From an uncultured Bacteroidota bacterium (GTDB lineage Bacteria > Bacteroidota > Bacteroidia > Flavobacteriales > Flavobacteriaceae): DNA of 64,000 bases. This document shows, one piece after another, positions 46,455 to 55,926 of this stretch. The first letter of the stretch is position 1, and the number at the start of each line of letters is the position of its first letter. The position numbers were made by a program, and so were the translations under genes. The DNA lies in the NCBI GenBank assembly GCA_902566635.1, contig CACFJP010000006.1, positions 19,037 to 83,036 on the forward strand, written 5' to 3'. Under the pieces are notes generated by a model. The model ran no database searches. It worked only from the letters and a program-made list of their open reading frames with translations, and was not told the origin of the DNA.

Positions 46455-47741
46455 ATGAAGCAATTAATTATTTTCTCAATTTCAATCTGTTGTTTTTGTT
46501 TAAGTTGTAATAAAAATGTGGTGGGAATCTCAACACAGAACATACTTCAAAACAGCTTAGATGGGTACTATGATGGTAAAAAACTAAGTGCGTCTATGGA
46601 ACGATATTTAGAACAATGGGAACAAACAGAACCATCCCAAAATGAGTTCTATACAAGCTTTAGCTATTATCCCTTAAAAGGATTGGAATACGAGGAGGGC
46701 ATTTCTAGAAGAGATCCAAGTACTATAATTAAGATAAAGGATACTTACTATGTATATTATACTAGGAGTTCAAAAACAGTTGCTCCAGTAGGCTATAAAA
46801 AAGCTACAAAAAAAGTACCAGCAAATACTTGGGATCTTTGTGATATATATTACGCAACCTCAAAAGATGGCATCAACTGGAAAGAACAAGGTGTATCTGT
46901 TTCTAGAGGCCCTGAAGGTTCGTTTGATGACAGAAGTGTTTTTACCCCAGATATATTGCAATATGAAGGCAAATACTACCTGTATTATCAGGCAGTTTCA
47001 TATCCGTATACAGAACGTTCCAAAAACGTAATAGGGATGAGTTGGTCTGAAAGTCCAGACGGCCCTTGGCATCGATTTGATACTCCGGTATTGAAACCAG
47101 GAAAACCAGGTAAGTTTGTTGAAAGTTCTACCAAAAGAGCTCATATTGAATCTTATGGAGATTTTGATAGTCATAAAGTTCACGATCCAAATCTAATTGT
47201 TAGAAATAGTGAAATTTGGATGTATTATAAAGCGCATCCTATGGGGGTTGGAAGTGAACATCCAATGCCAAAAGGGGTTGGTTTAAAAAAACCGTATCCT
47301 AATTTTTCAATGGGACTTGCTATTGCTAAGAATCCAAAAGGTCCTTTTGTTAAGCATCCTATAAACCCTGTTTCCGCAAGCGGTCACGAAGCCTTAGTGT
47401 GGCCCTATAAAGATGGAGTTGCTACTATGATTACTGCTAACGGCCCTGAGAAAAATACCATTCAATGGGCGAAGGATGGAATCAATTTTGAAGTTAAATC
47501 TCATATTATTCTTCCTCCTGATGCTGCAGGTTTATTTTGTGAAGACAAATACACAAATACGTCAAACGGACAAGGATTTAGTTGGGGAATTTCACATATT
47601 ACACAATCTAAATCAAAACCTTGGGCGTATATGATTCGCTTTCAATGCGACTTAAGTCAAAAAATTGACGACTTAAAACACAAACGAGAAAACATTCGTT
47701 TTGACGAATACAGTAGATTAAATTCAACTAAAAGAAGGTAA
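46455..47741 (+). CDS. GH117-like five-bladed beta-propeller glycosidase, lipoprotein
   Basis: A 428-residue lipoprotein (lipobox Cys18 in CFCLSC). The opening blade ISRRDPSTIIKIKDTYYVYYT, with catalytic-type Asp87, followed by TPDILQYEGKYYLYYQ, VHDPNLIV and GHEALVWPYKDG, matches GH117 enzymes such as Zobellia AhgA. Known GH117 members remove 3,6-anhydro-alpha-L-galactose from agar oligosaccharide ends; divergent members have other or unknown targets. Its presence with three GH29 enzymes suggests alpha-linked L-galactose-type sugars. Last gene of the plus-strand operon; its stop codon lies inside a probable two-way terminator. Confidence 0.8.
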   Translation: MKQLIIFSISICCFCLSCNKNVVGISTQNILQNSLDGYYDGKKLSASMERYLEQWEQTEPSQNEFYTSFSYYPLKGLEYEEGISRRDPSTIIKIKDTYYVYYTRSSKTVAPVGYKKATKKVPANTWDLCDIYYATSKDGINWKEQGVSVSRGPEGSFDDRSVFTPDILQYEGKYYLYYQAVSYPYTERSKNVIGMSWSESPDGPWHRFDTPVLKPGKPGKFVESSTKRAHIESYGDFDSHKVHDPNLIVRNSEIWMYYKAHPMGVGSEHPMPKGVGLKKPYPNFSMGLAIAKNPKGPFVKHPINPVSASGHEALVWPYKDGVATMITANGPEKNTIQWAKDGINFEVKSHIILPPDAAGLFCEDKYTNTSNGQGFSWGISHITQSKSKPWAYMIRFQCDLSQKIDDLKHKRENIRFDEYSRLNSTKRR

Positions 47742-47759
47742 CCAAAATTTACTTCTTTC
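47731..47759. terminator. Bidirectional terminator between the GH117-like and sulfatase genes
   Basis: AAAGAAG at 47731-47737 pairs with CTTCTTT at 47752-47758, extended by TAA/TTA with one bulged base, in the 7-base space between two convergent genes. Both stop codons overlap the stem. The A- and T-rich arms would act in either direction. Confidence 0.45.
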
Positions 47760-49278
47760 TAGTTTCCATCAGGTGCTTTTTATCTTTCCAAGGAATATGC
47801 CTATTAAACAATACAGCGTATTTAGGATAGCCGTTATACGGCACCGCCTCATCTTTCCATGTTGCTACAAAATCATCATACAATTGACGCATATAATCTA
47901 ATTTTTTTCGCGATATTGGGTTTGAAACGAGGTTTTGTAGTTCAAAAGCATCTTTAGACAAGTGGTAGAGCTCCTCTTTTGGTTCCATACCCTCGCCATA
48001 AAACCAGTACAAGTATTTGTAATTGTCAGAAACAATAGACAAAGAATGGGTTTGATTTTCTCCCCAGGTCTGAATAATTGCTTGATGGTCTTTGACAATT
48101 ACATTTTTCTTATTCATTATTTTTAAAAGACTCTTTCCATCCATGTGCTTTGGAATTTTCAAACCAGCAGCATCTAAAATTGTTGGCGCCATATCTATAT
48201 TCCCAACCAATGCTTTACTTCTCCATTTTTTCCCTTCTGATTTGGTTCCTGGAGCATAAATTAACAAAGGACCTCTTGAAGCTTCTTCATAGGGTAAGAC
48301 TTTACCACCAAATCCGTGAGCACCTGTGCTGTATCCGTTATCTGTTGTATAAATGACAATGGTATTGTCTGCAATCTCTTGTTTTTCCAATTCGTCTAAA
48401 ATCATCCCAACTGCAATATCTATTCCATAAATAAGCTGGTAATATTTTGCCATAGAAGCATCAAACTTATTCTCTTTCCAACGATTGCTTAATTTTTTAT
48501 ACTGTCGCCCTGATTTTGATTGAATTGGTAAATGTTCAGCATTTTGTTTTCCAAAATTAGCAGGACGCGTAAATGATATACCTTTATAAACATCGTTATA
48601 ATTCGGGTCTGGATGCACAGGATTGTGTGGTGCTTTAAAACTTATCGATAAGCAAAAGGGCTTATCATCATTTGCGTATTCTTTTATAAAATCTACAGAA
48701 GCTGCACCCAAGGCTTTTGAAACATGCGGAAATTCGTTAGCATATTCCACAAAATACTTGTTCTTTTCAGTCTCATAATAGCCCTGACCATTCCAACCTT
48801 TCCACCAATCAAACTGATCTATTGGCATCACATCATCTGTATGGTAACCCGCTTTATCAGTAGCGTTGGGCGTTACTGCAAAACCAAACTTACCTGCAAA
48901 ACCTGTTGTGTAACCTGATTTTCTAAGAAGCATGGGGTAAGACTCTTCAAACTTTTCTTTTGACAAAGGGCCATGTGTAAAATTGCATCCCGTTTTATAC
49001 TCATACATCCCTGTCATAATCTGAGCACGACTTGCCATACAAATTGCAGTTGTTGTATAGTAATTATCAAAAATTACCCCTTTATCTGCCAAACGATCTA
49101 TGTTTGGCGTATGAATTTCTGTATTTCCCATGCAACCTAAAGCATCGTAGCGTTGGTCATCAGTGAGTAAAAAAATAATGTTAGGGCGCTTGTCCTGATT
49201 TAAATTCTGAGCATTTATTAGTATTCCGCAAAACAGACTTAGAATAATTATAGTGTACTTTTTAAATGGAGATTTCAT
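47749..49278 (-). CDS. S1 family sulfatase (CMASR active site), last of seven
   Basis: A 509-residue exported sulfatase (signal peptide MKSPFKKYTIIILSLFCGILINA). Metal-binding FLLTDDQRYDALG lies at 36-48. The formylglycine site is Cys80 in CMASR; the third position is Ala instead of Pro, which the C/S-x-P/A-x-R rule allows. Later marks are YTTDNGYSTGAHG and GGKVLPYEEASRGPL. It resembles choline- and carbohydrate-type sulfatases with an intact C-terminus and no added domain. Its ATG overlaps the stop of the upstream sulfatase by 4 bases (ATGA), indicating coupled translation. Confidence 0.9.
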   Translation of the reverse strand: MKSPFKKYTIIILSLFCGILINAQNLNQDKRPNIIFLLTDDQRYDALGCMGNTEIHTPNIDRLADKGVIFDNYYTTTAICMASRAQIMTGMYEYKTGCNFTHGPLSKEKFEESYPMLLRKSGYTTGFAGKFGFAVTPNATDKAGYHTDDVMPIDQFDWWKGWNGQGYYETEKNKYFVEYANEFPHVSKALGAASVDFIKEYANDDKPFCLSISFKAPHNPVHPDPNYNDVYKGISFTRPANFGKQNAEHLPIQSKSGRQYKKLSNRWKENKFDASMAKYYQLIYGIDIAVGMILDELEKQEIADNTIVIYTTDNGYSTGAHGFGGKVLPYEEASRGPLLIYAPGTKSEGKKWRSKALVGNIDMAPTILDAAGLKIPKHMDGKSLLKIMNKKNVIVKDHQAIIQTWGENQTHSLSIVSDNYKYLYWFYGEGMEPKEELYHLSKDAFELQNLVSNPISRKKLDYMRQLYDDFVATWKDEAVPYNGYPKYAVLFNRHIPWKDKKHLMETRKK

Positions 49279-51056
49279 GTGTTGTTAATTCCATTTATTA
49301 ATTCAACTTCTAAAAAATAAGAAGGAATAATAATTCCCTCTTTAGAAAAAATCCATGTTTCTATATCTGCTGCACCTTTTTCAATTTCCAACTCAAAAAA
49401 AACATTTGTATCTGTCGCTCCAACAAAAGCTTCATATTCTTTACTGTTAATGGATATTTTAGCATGTGTTGGTGTAAACGATTTGCTTCTTTTGCCGTTC
49501 ACTTTTTCGTTAAATGGCAAATTCGTGTACAAAGGAAAACGTGATAAAGTAAATTTATATGTTCCGGTTTGTACAAAATCTACTTTCCATGAACCAGATC
49601 CATTCGACAATTTTTTTACGTGTGATTGGTTAAAAGCCGACTTTACCCATAAGTCTTGTGTAGTTAATGTGATAGACTTTTTTTGTTCGTCTCCAAGAAT
49701 AAATCGAACAGCCGTCTCTCTATCTTGTGCATTCTTTTGTAAAAAAACATTCAATTTACTTTCAAGATGTTGTACAATATCTGGATACTTATCTGTTAAA
49801 TTATTTCTTTGCTCTCTGTCTTTTTTTACATTGTATAGTTCTTTTCTGTCAACCCATCTCCAGTCTCCTTGTGCTACACAAAATTTATTTCTTTTAAAAT
49901 TATCTGGCTTGTTGGGAGTTAATTTAGAAAATACTAAAGTTCTTTCTTTAGCAACTTCACCATACAACAAATTTTTTATCGAATTTCCATCAAAATCGAT
50001 TTTAGACTCAGACTGTATATCACACAAATCTATCAATGTTGGAAACACATCCATCACAGATGTCAATTCGTCAATTTTTTGTCCACCTTCTAACCTACCG
50101 CCTATCCATTTAATGTAAAAAAACAATCGATGCCCGCCTTCATATGAAGAGCCTTTACCTCCTCTTTGTCCCATGTTAAAACCTGAATTTAGTGGCCAAC
50201 CATCTTTATCAAACTGAGCCGCATAAGCTGCAGTTCCATCATCGGTTGTAAAAATAATAATGGTGTCATCCTCTAAATCGAGTTCTTTCAAAGTCTTTGT
50301 TAATTGCCCAAAATTTTCATCTAAATTCTGAATCATGCCATAAAAAATAGCTTGGTTTTTGTCGTGTCCTTTTTCTAAAAAAGGTTTGGAATATTTTTCT
50401 TCAACAATTCTCGGTAAGTGTGCAACATTGGGTGCCAAATAAATAAGAAAAGGTTCTTGTGCTAGTTTACATTCTTTGATAAACCTGATGGTTTCATCAA
50501 AAAATACGTCAGTGCAATACCCTTTATATTGCTGCGGTTTCCCATTGTGATAATAGACATCATCAAAATAGTCGTTCCCCCAATAATCAGATATTTGACC
50601 AATTCCGCCACAATTTAGATTTACTGCTTCTTCAAACCCCTGATCTATCGATCTGAAAGGCCACACATCTCCCAAGTGCCATTTACCAAAACTTCCTGTT
50701 CTATATCCATTTTTTTGAAAAACTTCTGCAACAGTAATTTCTTCTGATCGCATATTACTTCTACCTATACTTGTTCTCCAAGCGCCAGTTCTAAGCGAAT
50801 ATTTTCCAGTCATTAAACTTGCTCTTGAAGGAGTACACAATAAGTCTTGATGAAAATTGGTTAATAGAACTGACTCTTCACTGAGCTTATCAATATTAGG
50901 TGTTTTAAGCCAGGGATTGCCAAGGTTTCCTAAATTATTACCCATGTCATCTGTCATAATGATAATTACATTGGGTTTGGTCTTTTGAGCAAAACTATGG
51001 GGAGCAGTCAGAAAAAAGTAAACTATGAAAATTAATGATAATTTATAAAGCTTCAT
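49275..51056 (-). CDS. S1 family sulfatase with C-terminal beta-sandwich domain (CTPSR)
   Basis: A 593-residue exported sulfatase with formylglycine site Cys74 in CTPSR and metal site IIMTDDMGNN. Later marks are FTTDDGTAAY and GQRGGKGSSYEGGHR. After the sulfatase core (to about residue 465) comes an extra region of about 120 residues beginning near LWVKSAFNQSH, with WKVDFVQTGTYKFTLSRFPL. The next sulfatase upstream carries the same kind of tail. ATG 51056 was preferred over a TTG 24 bases upstream because it starts directly at the signal peptide. Confidence 0.9.
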   Translation of the reverse strand: MKLYKLSLIFIVYFFLTAPHSFAQKTKPNVIIIMTDDMGNNLGNLGNPWLKTPNIDKLSEESVLLTNFHQDLLCTPSRASLMTGKYSLRTGAWRTSIGRSNMRSEEITVAEVFQKNGYRTGSFGKWHLGDVWPFRSIDQGFEEAVNLNCGGIGQISDYWGNDYFDDVYYHNGKPQQYKGYCTDVFFDETIRFIKECKLAQEPFLIYLAPNVAHLPRIVEEKYSKPFLEKGHDKNQAIFYGMIQNLDENFGQLTKTLKELDLEDDTIIIFTTDDGTAAYAAQFDKDGWPLNSGFNMGQRGGKGSSYEGGHRLFFYIKWIGGRLEGGQKIDELTSVMDVFPTLIDLCDIQSESKIDFDGNSIKNLLYGEVAKERTLVFSKLTPNKPDNFKRNKFCVAQGDWRWVDRKELYNVKKDREQRNNLTDKYPDIVQHLESKLNVFLQKNAQDRETAVRFILGDEQKKSITLTTQDLWVKSAFNQSHVKKLSNGSGSWKVDFVQTGTYKFTLSRFPLYTNLPFNEKVNGKRSKSFTPTHAKISINSKEYEAFVGATDTNVFFELEIEKGAADIETWIFSKEGIIIPSYFLEVELINGINNT

Positions 51057-51081
51057 TTGTAGATATTGGAAAGTTGTCAAT

Positions 51082-52881
51082 TTATTTCTTCAAGATTTTG
51101 ATATAATAAGCTCCCATATTGATTTGTTCTCCCTCAAACCAAGATTGAAAACGTTGCCCTTCACCAGACTTTAATTTGATTTTAAAACTAACTTTAAAAT
51201 CATCTTTTCTTACTTTTTTCTCCAAAGACTGTTCTCCAAATTTAATCTTTGCTTTTGCAATTGCTAAAACCTCTCCCCTTTTACTTTCACTGACGCTTGT
51301 CCCTGCAATTGCTAGTCTTTCTATTTTTCCTGACGAAATAGGGTGCTGTAAATGCAATGGCCATCTGCTCAAAGTAATTTCATATTCACCTGCTTCTTCT
51401 ACATCTAAAATCCAAAATCCGTTTTCTTGTATTCCGGCTCTAACATGTCTTTGATGCCATGGAACTTGAGATTCTGAATGCCAATCGTGACTTGTAATAT
51501 GTACTGGATTTTCAAATTTTGAGCCAATTATGATTCCTGCGTACTCATCAAACCTTTCAGAAACATCTGTCCACCAAACTTCATAAACCTCTCTGTATTG
51601 GTTTACTATTTCTGGATGTTGTTCTGCTATATCGTTTTGTTGAGAAGGATCGTCAGAAATATTGTATAACTCGGTTCCATTTACCAATCGATATTTATCA
51701 GACATGACAGCACTCTTACGCCATTTTATAGGATGCTGTAAGCGCTGAGAATCTGTAATCAAAATCCTGTCACTCCATTGGTGGGATTCATTATTGAACA
51801 GTGGAACTAAACTTTTCCCATCAAATAAAGTTTGATCTTTATCTTCAAGATTACATAAATCAATTAGTGTTGGTAAAACATCAATATGAGATGTAATTTG
51901 TGAAATATCTCTATCGGCTTCTATATTACCATTTTTCCACCGAATAAAGAAAGGAACTCGATGTCCGCCATCATACTCACTGTTTTTCTTACCCCGCATT
52001 CCAGCATTATAAGGGTTTATTTTTTTAGATTTATGCTCACCCATGGCAGAACCATTGTCAGTGATAAAAACGAGTATAGTATTGTCTGCAATCTTTAAGT
52101 CTTCCAGTTTATTCATTAGCAATCCAATATTATCATCAATATTGGTAATCATTCCATAAAATTCTTTGCTGGGTACATTGGGAAAACCTCTGTAAAGATC
52201 ACTATATGTGTCATTTACATAAAAAGGACTATGAGGTGCGTTTGTGGATATATAACAAAAAAATGGTTGATTTTTTTGATTTTCGATGTAATTCATGGCT
52301 TCCTTAAACCAAACATCGGTACAATAGCCTTTGTATTTTTTAGGCTTTCCATTGTACAGATATGTATCGTCATAATAATCGTTATCAAAAAAATCTGGAA
52401 CTTGCCCAATTCCCCCAGCACCATGAACCAAAGTTTCTTGAAAACCTCTATCTTCAGGCCTGTATGGATAATTATCTCCTAAATGCCATTTGCCGAAAAT
52501 AGCAGTGCTATAGTTGTTTTCAACAAAGATATTAGCAATGGTTTTTTCATCCTTTCTTAATAATGAACGACCACCTATAGTGTGCCAAACGCCGGTTCTG
52601 TTTGCATAATGGCCTGTCATTAAAGCTGCCCTAGTCGGAGAGCAGGTTGGACTTACATGAAAATTTGTAAAACGGGTACTCTGCGTATACAACTTATCTA
52701 AATTTGGAGTTTTGATAATTGGATTTCCGTGGCAAGCCAAATCGCCGTAGCCTTGATCATCTGTTATAATGATGATGACATTTGGAGGTGAATTTTGAGC
52801 AAATGTACTCATAGAAAAAATACATAAAATTGACAATAAAAAAACACCAAAACTAAAATCTCTCTTACACTGGATTTGCAT
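51082..52881 (-). CDS. S1 family sulfatase with C-terminal beta-sandwich domain (CSPTR)
   Basis: A 599-residue exported sulfatase: signal peptide to about residue 29, metal site IITDDQGYGDLA, formylglycine site Cys80 in CSPTR, then FITDNGSAMGEH and YDGGHRVPFFIRW. The tail from about residue 460 (WILDVEEAGEYEITLSRWPL) is clearly related to that of the neighbouring sulfatase at 49275-51056, so the two are paralogues. They otherwise differ throughout, which points to an old duplication with different sulfate positions as targets. Confidence 0.92.
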   Translation of the reverse strand: MQIQCKRDFSFGVFLLSILCIFSMSTFAQNSPPNVIIIITDDQGYGDLACHGNPIIKTPNLDKLYTQSTRFTNFHVSPTCSPTRAALMTGHYANRTGVWHTIGGRSLLRKDEKTIANIFVENNYSTAIFGKWHLGDNYPYRPEDRGFQETLVHGAGGIGQVPDFFDNDYYDDTYLYNGKPKKYKGYCTDVWFKEAMNYIENQKNQPFFCYISTNAPHSPFYVNDTYSDLYRGFPNVPSKEFYGMITNIDDNIGLLMNKLEDLKIADNTILVFITDNGSAMGEHKSKKINPYNAGMRGKKNSEYDGGHRVPFFIRWKNGNIEADRDISQITSHIDVLPTLIDLCNLEDKDQTLFDGKSLVPLFNNESHQWSDRILITDSQRLQHPIKWRKSAVMSDKYRLVNGTELYNISDDPSQQNDIAEQHPEIVNQYREVYEVWWTDVSERFDEYAGIIIGSKFENPVHITSHDWHSESQVPWHQRHVRAGIQENGFWILDVEEAGEYEITLSRWPLHLQHPISSGKIERLAIAGTSVSESKRGEVLAIAKAKIKFGEQSLEKKVRKDDFKVSFKIKLKSGEGQRFQSWFEGEQINMGAYYIKILKK

Positions 52882-52883
52882 AC

Positions 52884-54455
52884 TTAATTTATTTTTAAAT
52901 AAGATTCAAAATGGCTCACATTTTTCCACCCTTTGGGTGTTGGATCATTCTTTTGTAATTTCCCAACTGTACTCCGCCCCTCATTGATGAATTTTGCCAT
53001 AAGTTTTTTTAGATCTTCTACAATATCGATATTTTGGGCAGCCACATTGGTGCTTTCAATGGCATCTGTTTGCATATTAAACAACTGTATCTCCCCAGGA
53101 TTAATTACAGGTTTGTCTTTAGGGTCTACTCTTCTACTTCCAGCATTTTCATGAAAAATCAGTTTCCATTTCCCTTTACGAATGGCAAAAAAACCAGCAT
53201 CGGAATGGTGTACGATCCCACCTCTGTCAATATCATTTTTGTCCTCTCCTAACAACACAGGAAGAAAACTTACACTATCTTCTCCTATATTTTCTGGTAA
53301 AATATCATCAAACAAATGAACTGCTGTAGCGATAAAATCTGTAGTACAAATCAGATAATCTGTTTCAAAAGAGTCTTTGATTATTTTTGGCCACTTAACG
53401 ATAAACGGAACTCGATGTCCACCTTCATAAAGCGTTCCTTTTAAACCTCGGTAGATGTAACTTGAAAAATGCCCCTGCTCTTGCATTTTTTTCAGTTTAG
53501 CCATAGGTGACACTCCATTGTCTGATGTGAAAATGATAATTGTGTCCTCTGTAATTCCTAAGGATTCAACAGCCTCAATTATTTGTCCAACCGTGTTATC
53601 TACATCCATACAAAAATCAGCATGAGGCGATAACTTGCTCTTGCCTATAAATTGACTGCTTGGTGCAATAGGAGAATGAGGCGCATTTAGTGGTAAATAC
53701 AAGAAAAAAGGTTTATCAGGGGATTGCCTTTTTATTCTATACATCCAGGCAATGGCTTTGTTGGTAAAAGTTTGAAGAACCTCATCACGTTTAAAATTTA
53801 AATCTAACCATCCAGGTTTTCCAGATCCAAAACCCAAAATATTTTTGATTTCATTGATGTCTTTTATGAATTTTAAATTATCACCTAATAATTTGTCATT
53901 CTCAATATATGCATGAGGACTCATATTTAAGGAAGCAGAAATTCCATAATAATAATCAAATCCTAATGCGTTGGGACCGTTTTGAATAGAGGTTTGTGTA
54001 TTTAAATTTGTCCCAAATTTATCAACCTTTCCTGGGTATGCATAATTCCAATCCATCCCCAAATGCCATTTTCCAACAACTGCAGTGGCATATCCTTTCA
54101 TTTTTAAATATCGAGCTACAGTTATTCTTTTGGTATCAATTAAATGTTCTGTTAGACCATGCGTAACCCCTCTCTTTAATTGTGTTCTCCATGAATATCT
54201 TCCAGTAAGAATCCCATATCTTGTAGGAGTACAAACTGAAGAGCTTGTATGCGCATCTGTGAATTTAACCCCTTGACGAACCATTTGATCTAAATTAGGT
54301 GTTGGGAATTTAGCCTCATTATTATACGCTTTAACATCGCCAAAACCCATATCGTCTGCTAAAATATAAATGATATTGGGCGTATCATATTCTTGTGCAA
54401 ATAAAGGGTTTACACTTATAAAAAAAGGAAATAAAAATAGTATTTTGAGTTTCAT
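52884..54455 (-). CDS. S1 family sulfatase, arylsulfatase A-like (CTPTR)
   Basis: A 523-residue exported sulfatase with signal peptide MKLKILFLFPFFISVNPLFA, metal site ILADDMGFGDVKAYN, formylglycine site Cys75 in CTPTRYGILTGRYSWR, then FTSDNGVSP and LYEGGHRVPFIVKWP. An insertion near residues 150-210 (Asn/Gly rich, from YPGKVDKFG) is typical of the arylsulfatase A-like group. Its ATG overlaps the stop of the upstream sulfatase by 4 bases. The linked sulfate position cannot be deduced. Confidence 0.92.
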   Translation of the reverse strand: MKLKILFLFPFFISVNPLFAQEYDTPNIIYILADDMGFGDVKAYNNEAKFPTPNLDQMVRQGVKFTDAHTSSSVCTPTRYGILTGRYSWRTQLKRGVTHGLTEHLIDTKRITVARYLKMKGYATAVVGKWHLGMDWNYAYPGKVDKFGTNLNTQTSIQNGPNALGFDYYYGISASLNMSPHAYIENDKLLGDNLKFIKDINEIKNILGFGSGKPGWLDLNFKRDEVLQTFTNKAIAWMYRIKRQSPDKPFFLYLPLNAPHSPIAPSSQFIGKSKLSPHADFCMDVDNTVGQIIEAVESLGITEDTIIIFTSDNGVSPMAKLKKMQEQGHFSSYIYRGLKGTLYEGGHRVPFIVKWPKIIKDSFETDYLICTTDFIATAVHLFDDILPENIGEDSVSFLPVLLGEDKNDIDRGGIVHHSDAGFFAIRKGKWKLIFHENAGSRRVDPKDKPVINPGEIQLFNMQTDAIESTNVAAQNIDIVEDLKKLMAKFINEGRSTVGKLQKNDPTPKGWKNVSHFESYLKIN

Positions 54456-55861
54456 TTGTGTTGTAGTTTGTCAATACCTCGCCATTGATTTACAGGGGTA
54501 AAATCAGTAGAGTAATCTGCTCCACCATGACTTTTTTTACAAGAAAAATTCCATTTCTTGATACGACCAATAATCCCTTCCGTCTTTTCTGAATATTGAC
54601 TAACAAGGTTATTCTCTTCAAATCTGTCATCAAGTAAATTATAAACTTCAACTATCCTTCCTTCTCTGTAGAAATATTTTATATACCTTTCAATCCATAC
54701 TGCATTTCCTTTGTGCATGAATGGTAAAGGTTGTGATCTAGATGTTTCTCTGCCTTCAATCATTGGCAAAAGCGAAACTCCATCTACAGGTCTATCATCA
54801 GGAAAAGAAATATTCAATAAATCAACAATCGTAGGTAAGTAATCTAAAGTACTGCTTATAAAATTGGTAGTTGATTTTGGAGTTATTTTCTTTGGCCATT
54901 TTACAAATGCTGGCACTACAATACCTCCTGAATACAAACTACGTTTTCTTCCTTTTAAACCTCCTGTAGAACCTGGTATATTATCCGAAATTTCTTTTCC
55001 TTCGGGACCATTATCACTACAAAACCAGATTATTGTTTTTTCATCAACTTGTAAGTTATCCAACAGAGCTTTTAATCTTCCTATTTGGTCGTCCATTGCA
55101 GTGATAGCTCCATAATAATTTTGTTTTCGTTCAGAATATTTGGCATACATTCTCTTATATTCCAATCCTGCCCTTACAGGTTCGTGAGGTGTATGAAACC
55201 ATATGACAGAAAGAAAAGGTTGCTTGTTCTCTACCGCTTTTGCTATAAACGGAACAACACGATCCATAATGACTTTAGAATCATCACCTTCAAGATTTTC
55301 GGTGGCAACGACTTGATTGTGATAGTAAGGATTATTAAAATAGCGTTTTCCGTTTGAAGGATTGTATGTTGATACAGCAGATTCAGTAACAAAAGATTCG
55401 TCGTAGTTATGATCCCATGGTGGAGCATAATTTTCAGTGGGTTTTCGTTTTTCACCTTTGGCTGATATTTCTTTGTTTAAAGTCCCTAAATGCCACTTAC
55501 CGAAATGCCCTGTAGTATAACCTTGGCCTTTTAATAGCTGTTGTAATGTGATTTCCTCCTTGGGAAGATGACCAACGTTAGCTGAAAAAATTCCATATCT
55601 GCTGTAATGTCTCCCGGTTAATACCGTTCCCCTAGTTGGTGAACAAACGGGTCCCCCAGCATAAAAATTGGTAAAGATCAACCCATCATGAGCCAAAGCA
55701 TCCATGTGTGGTGTTTTAATGATGGAGTTTCCATTAAAACCCACATCTCCGTAACCGAGGTCATCAGCCATGATGAGAATAATATTTGGCTGGTCTTGAG
55801 AAAATCCTATTAAAGTGGAAAGCAGAAATGATACAAAAGAAAGATACTTAAAAAATTGCAT
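54452..55861 (-). CDS. S1 family sulfatase (CSPTR)
   Basis: A 469-residue exported sulfatase, the shortest of the seven. Signal peptide MQFFKYLSFVSFLLSTLIGFS, metal site IMADDLGYGDVGFNG, formylglycine site Cys73 in CSPTRGTVLTGRHYSRYG, then CSDNGPEG and KRSLYSGGIVVPAFVKWP. It ends soon after the core fold with no extra domain. A 65-base gap to the next gene upstream holds no clear promoter or hairpin. Confidence 0.92.
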   Translation of the reverse strand: MQFFKYLSFVSFLLSTLIGFSQDQPNIILIMADDLGYGDVGFNGNSIIKTPHMDALAHDGLIFTNFYAGGPVCSPTRGTVLTGRHYSRYGIFSANVGHLPKEEITLQQLLKGQGYTTGHFGKWHLGTLNKEISAKGEKRKPTENYAPPWDHNYDESFVTESAVSTYNPSNGKRYFNNPYYHNQVVATENLEGDDSKVIMDRVVPFIAKAVENKQPFLSVIWFHTPHEPVRAGLEYKRMYAKYSERKQNYYGAITAMDDQIGRLKALLDNLQVDEKTIIWFCSDNGPEGKEISDNIPGSTGGLKGRKRSLYSGGIVVPAFVKWPKKITPKSTTNFISSTLDYLPTIVDLLNISFPDDRPVDGVSLLPMIEGRETSRSQPLPFMHKGNAVWIERYIKYFYREGRIVEVYNLLDDRFEENNLVSQYSEKTEGIIGRIKKWNFSCKKSHGGADYSTDFTPVNQWRGIDKLQHK

Positions 55862-55926
55862 GTGTCGTAAAGTTTCACACTGAGAAAGTAAAAGACTTCA
55901 AAGCCACCTATTAACGGAATATATAA

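Noticed and set aside
49450..50118. Plus-strand ORF of 222 codons
   Set aside because: It lies wholly inside the sulfatase gene on the other strand, has no recognisable domain, and its Cys/Phe/Ser-rich composition is typical of antisense frames.
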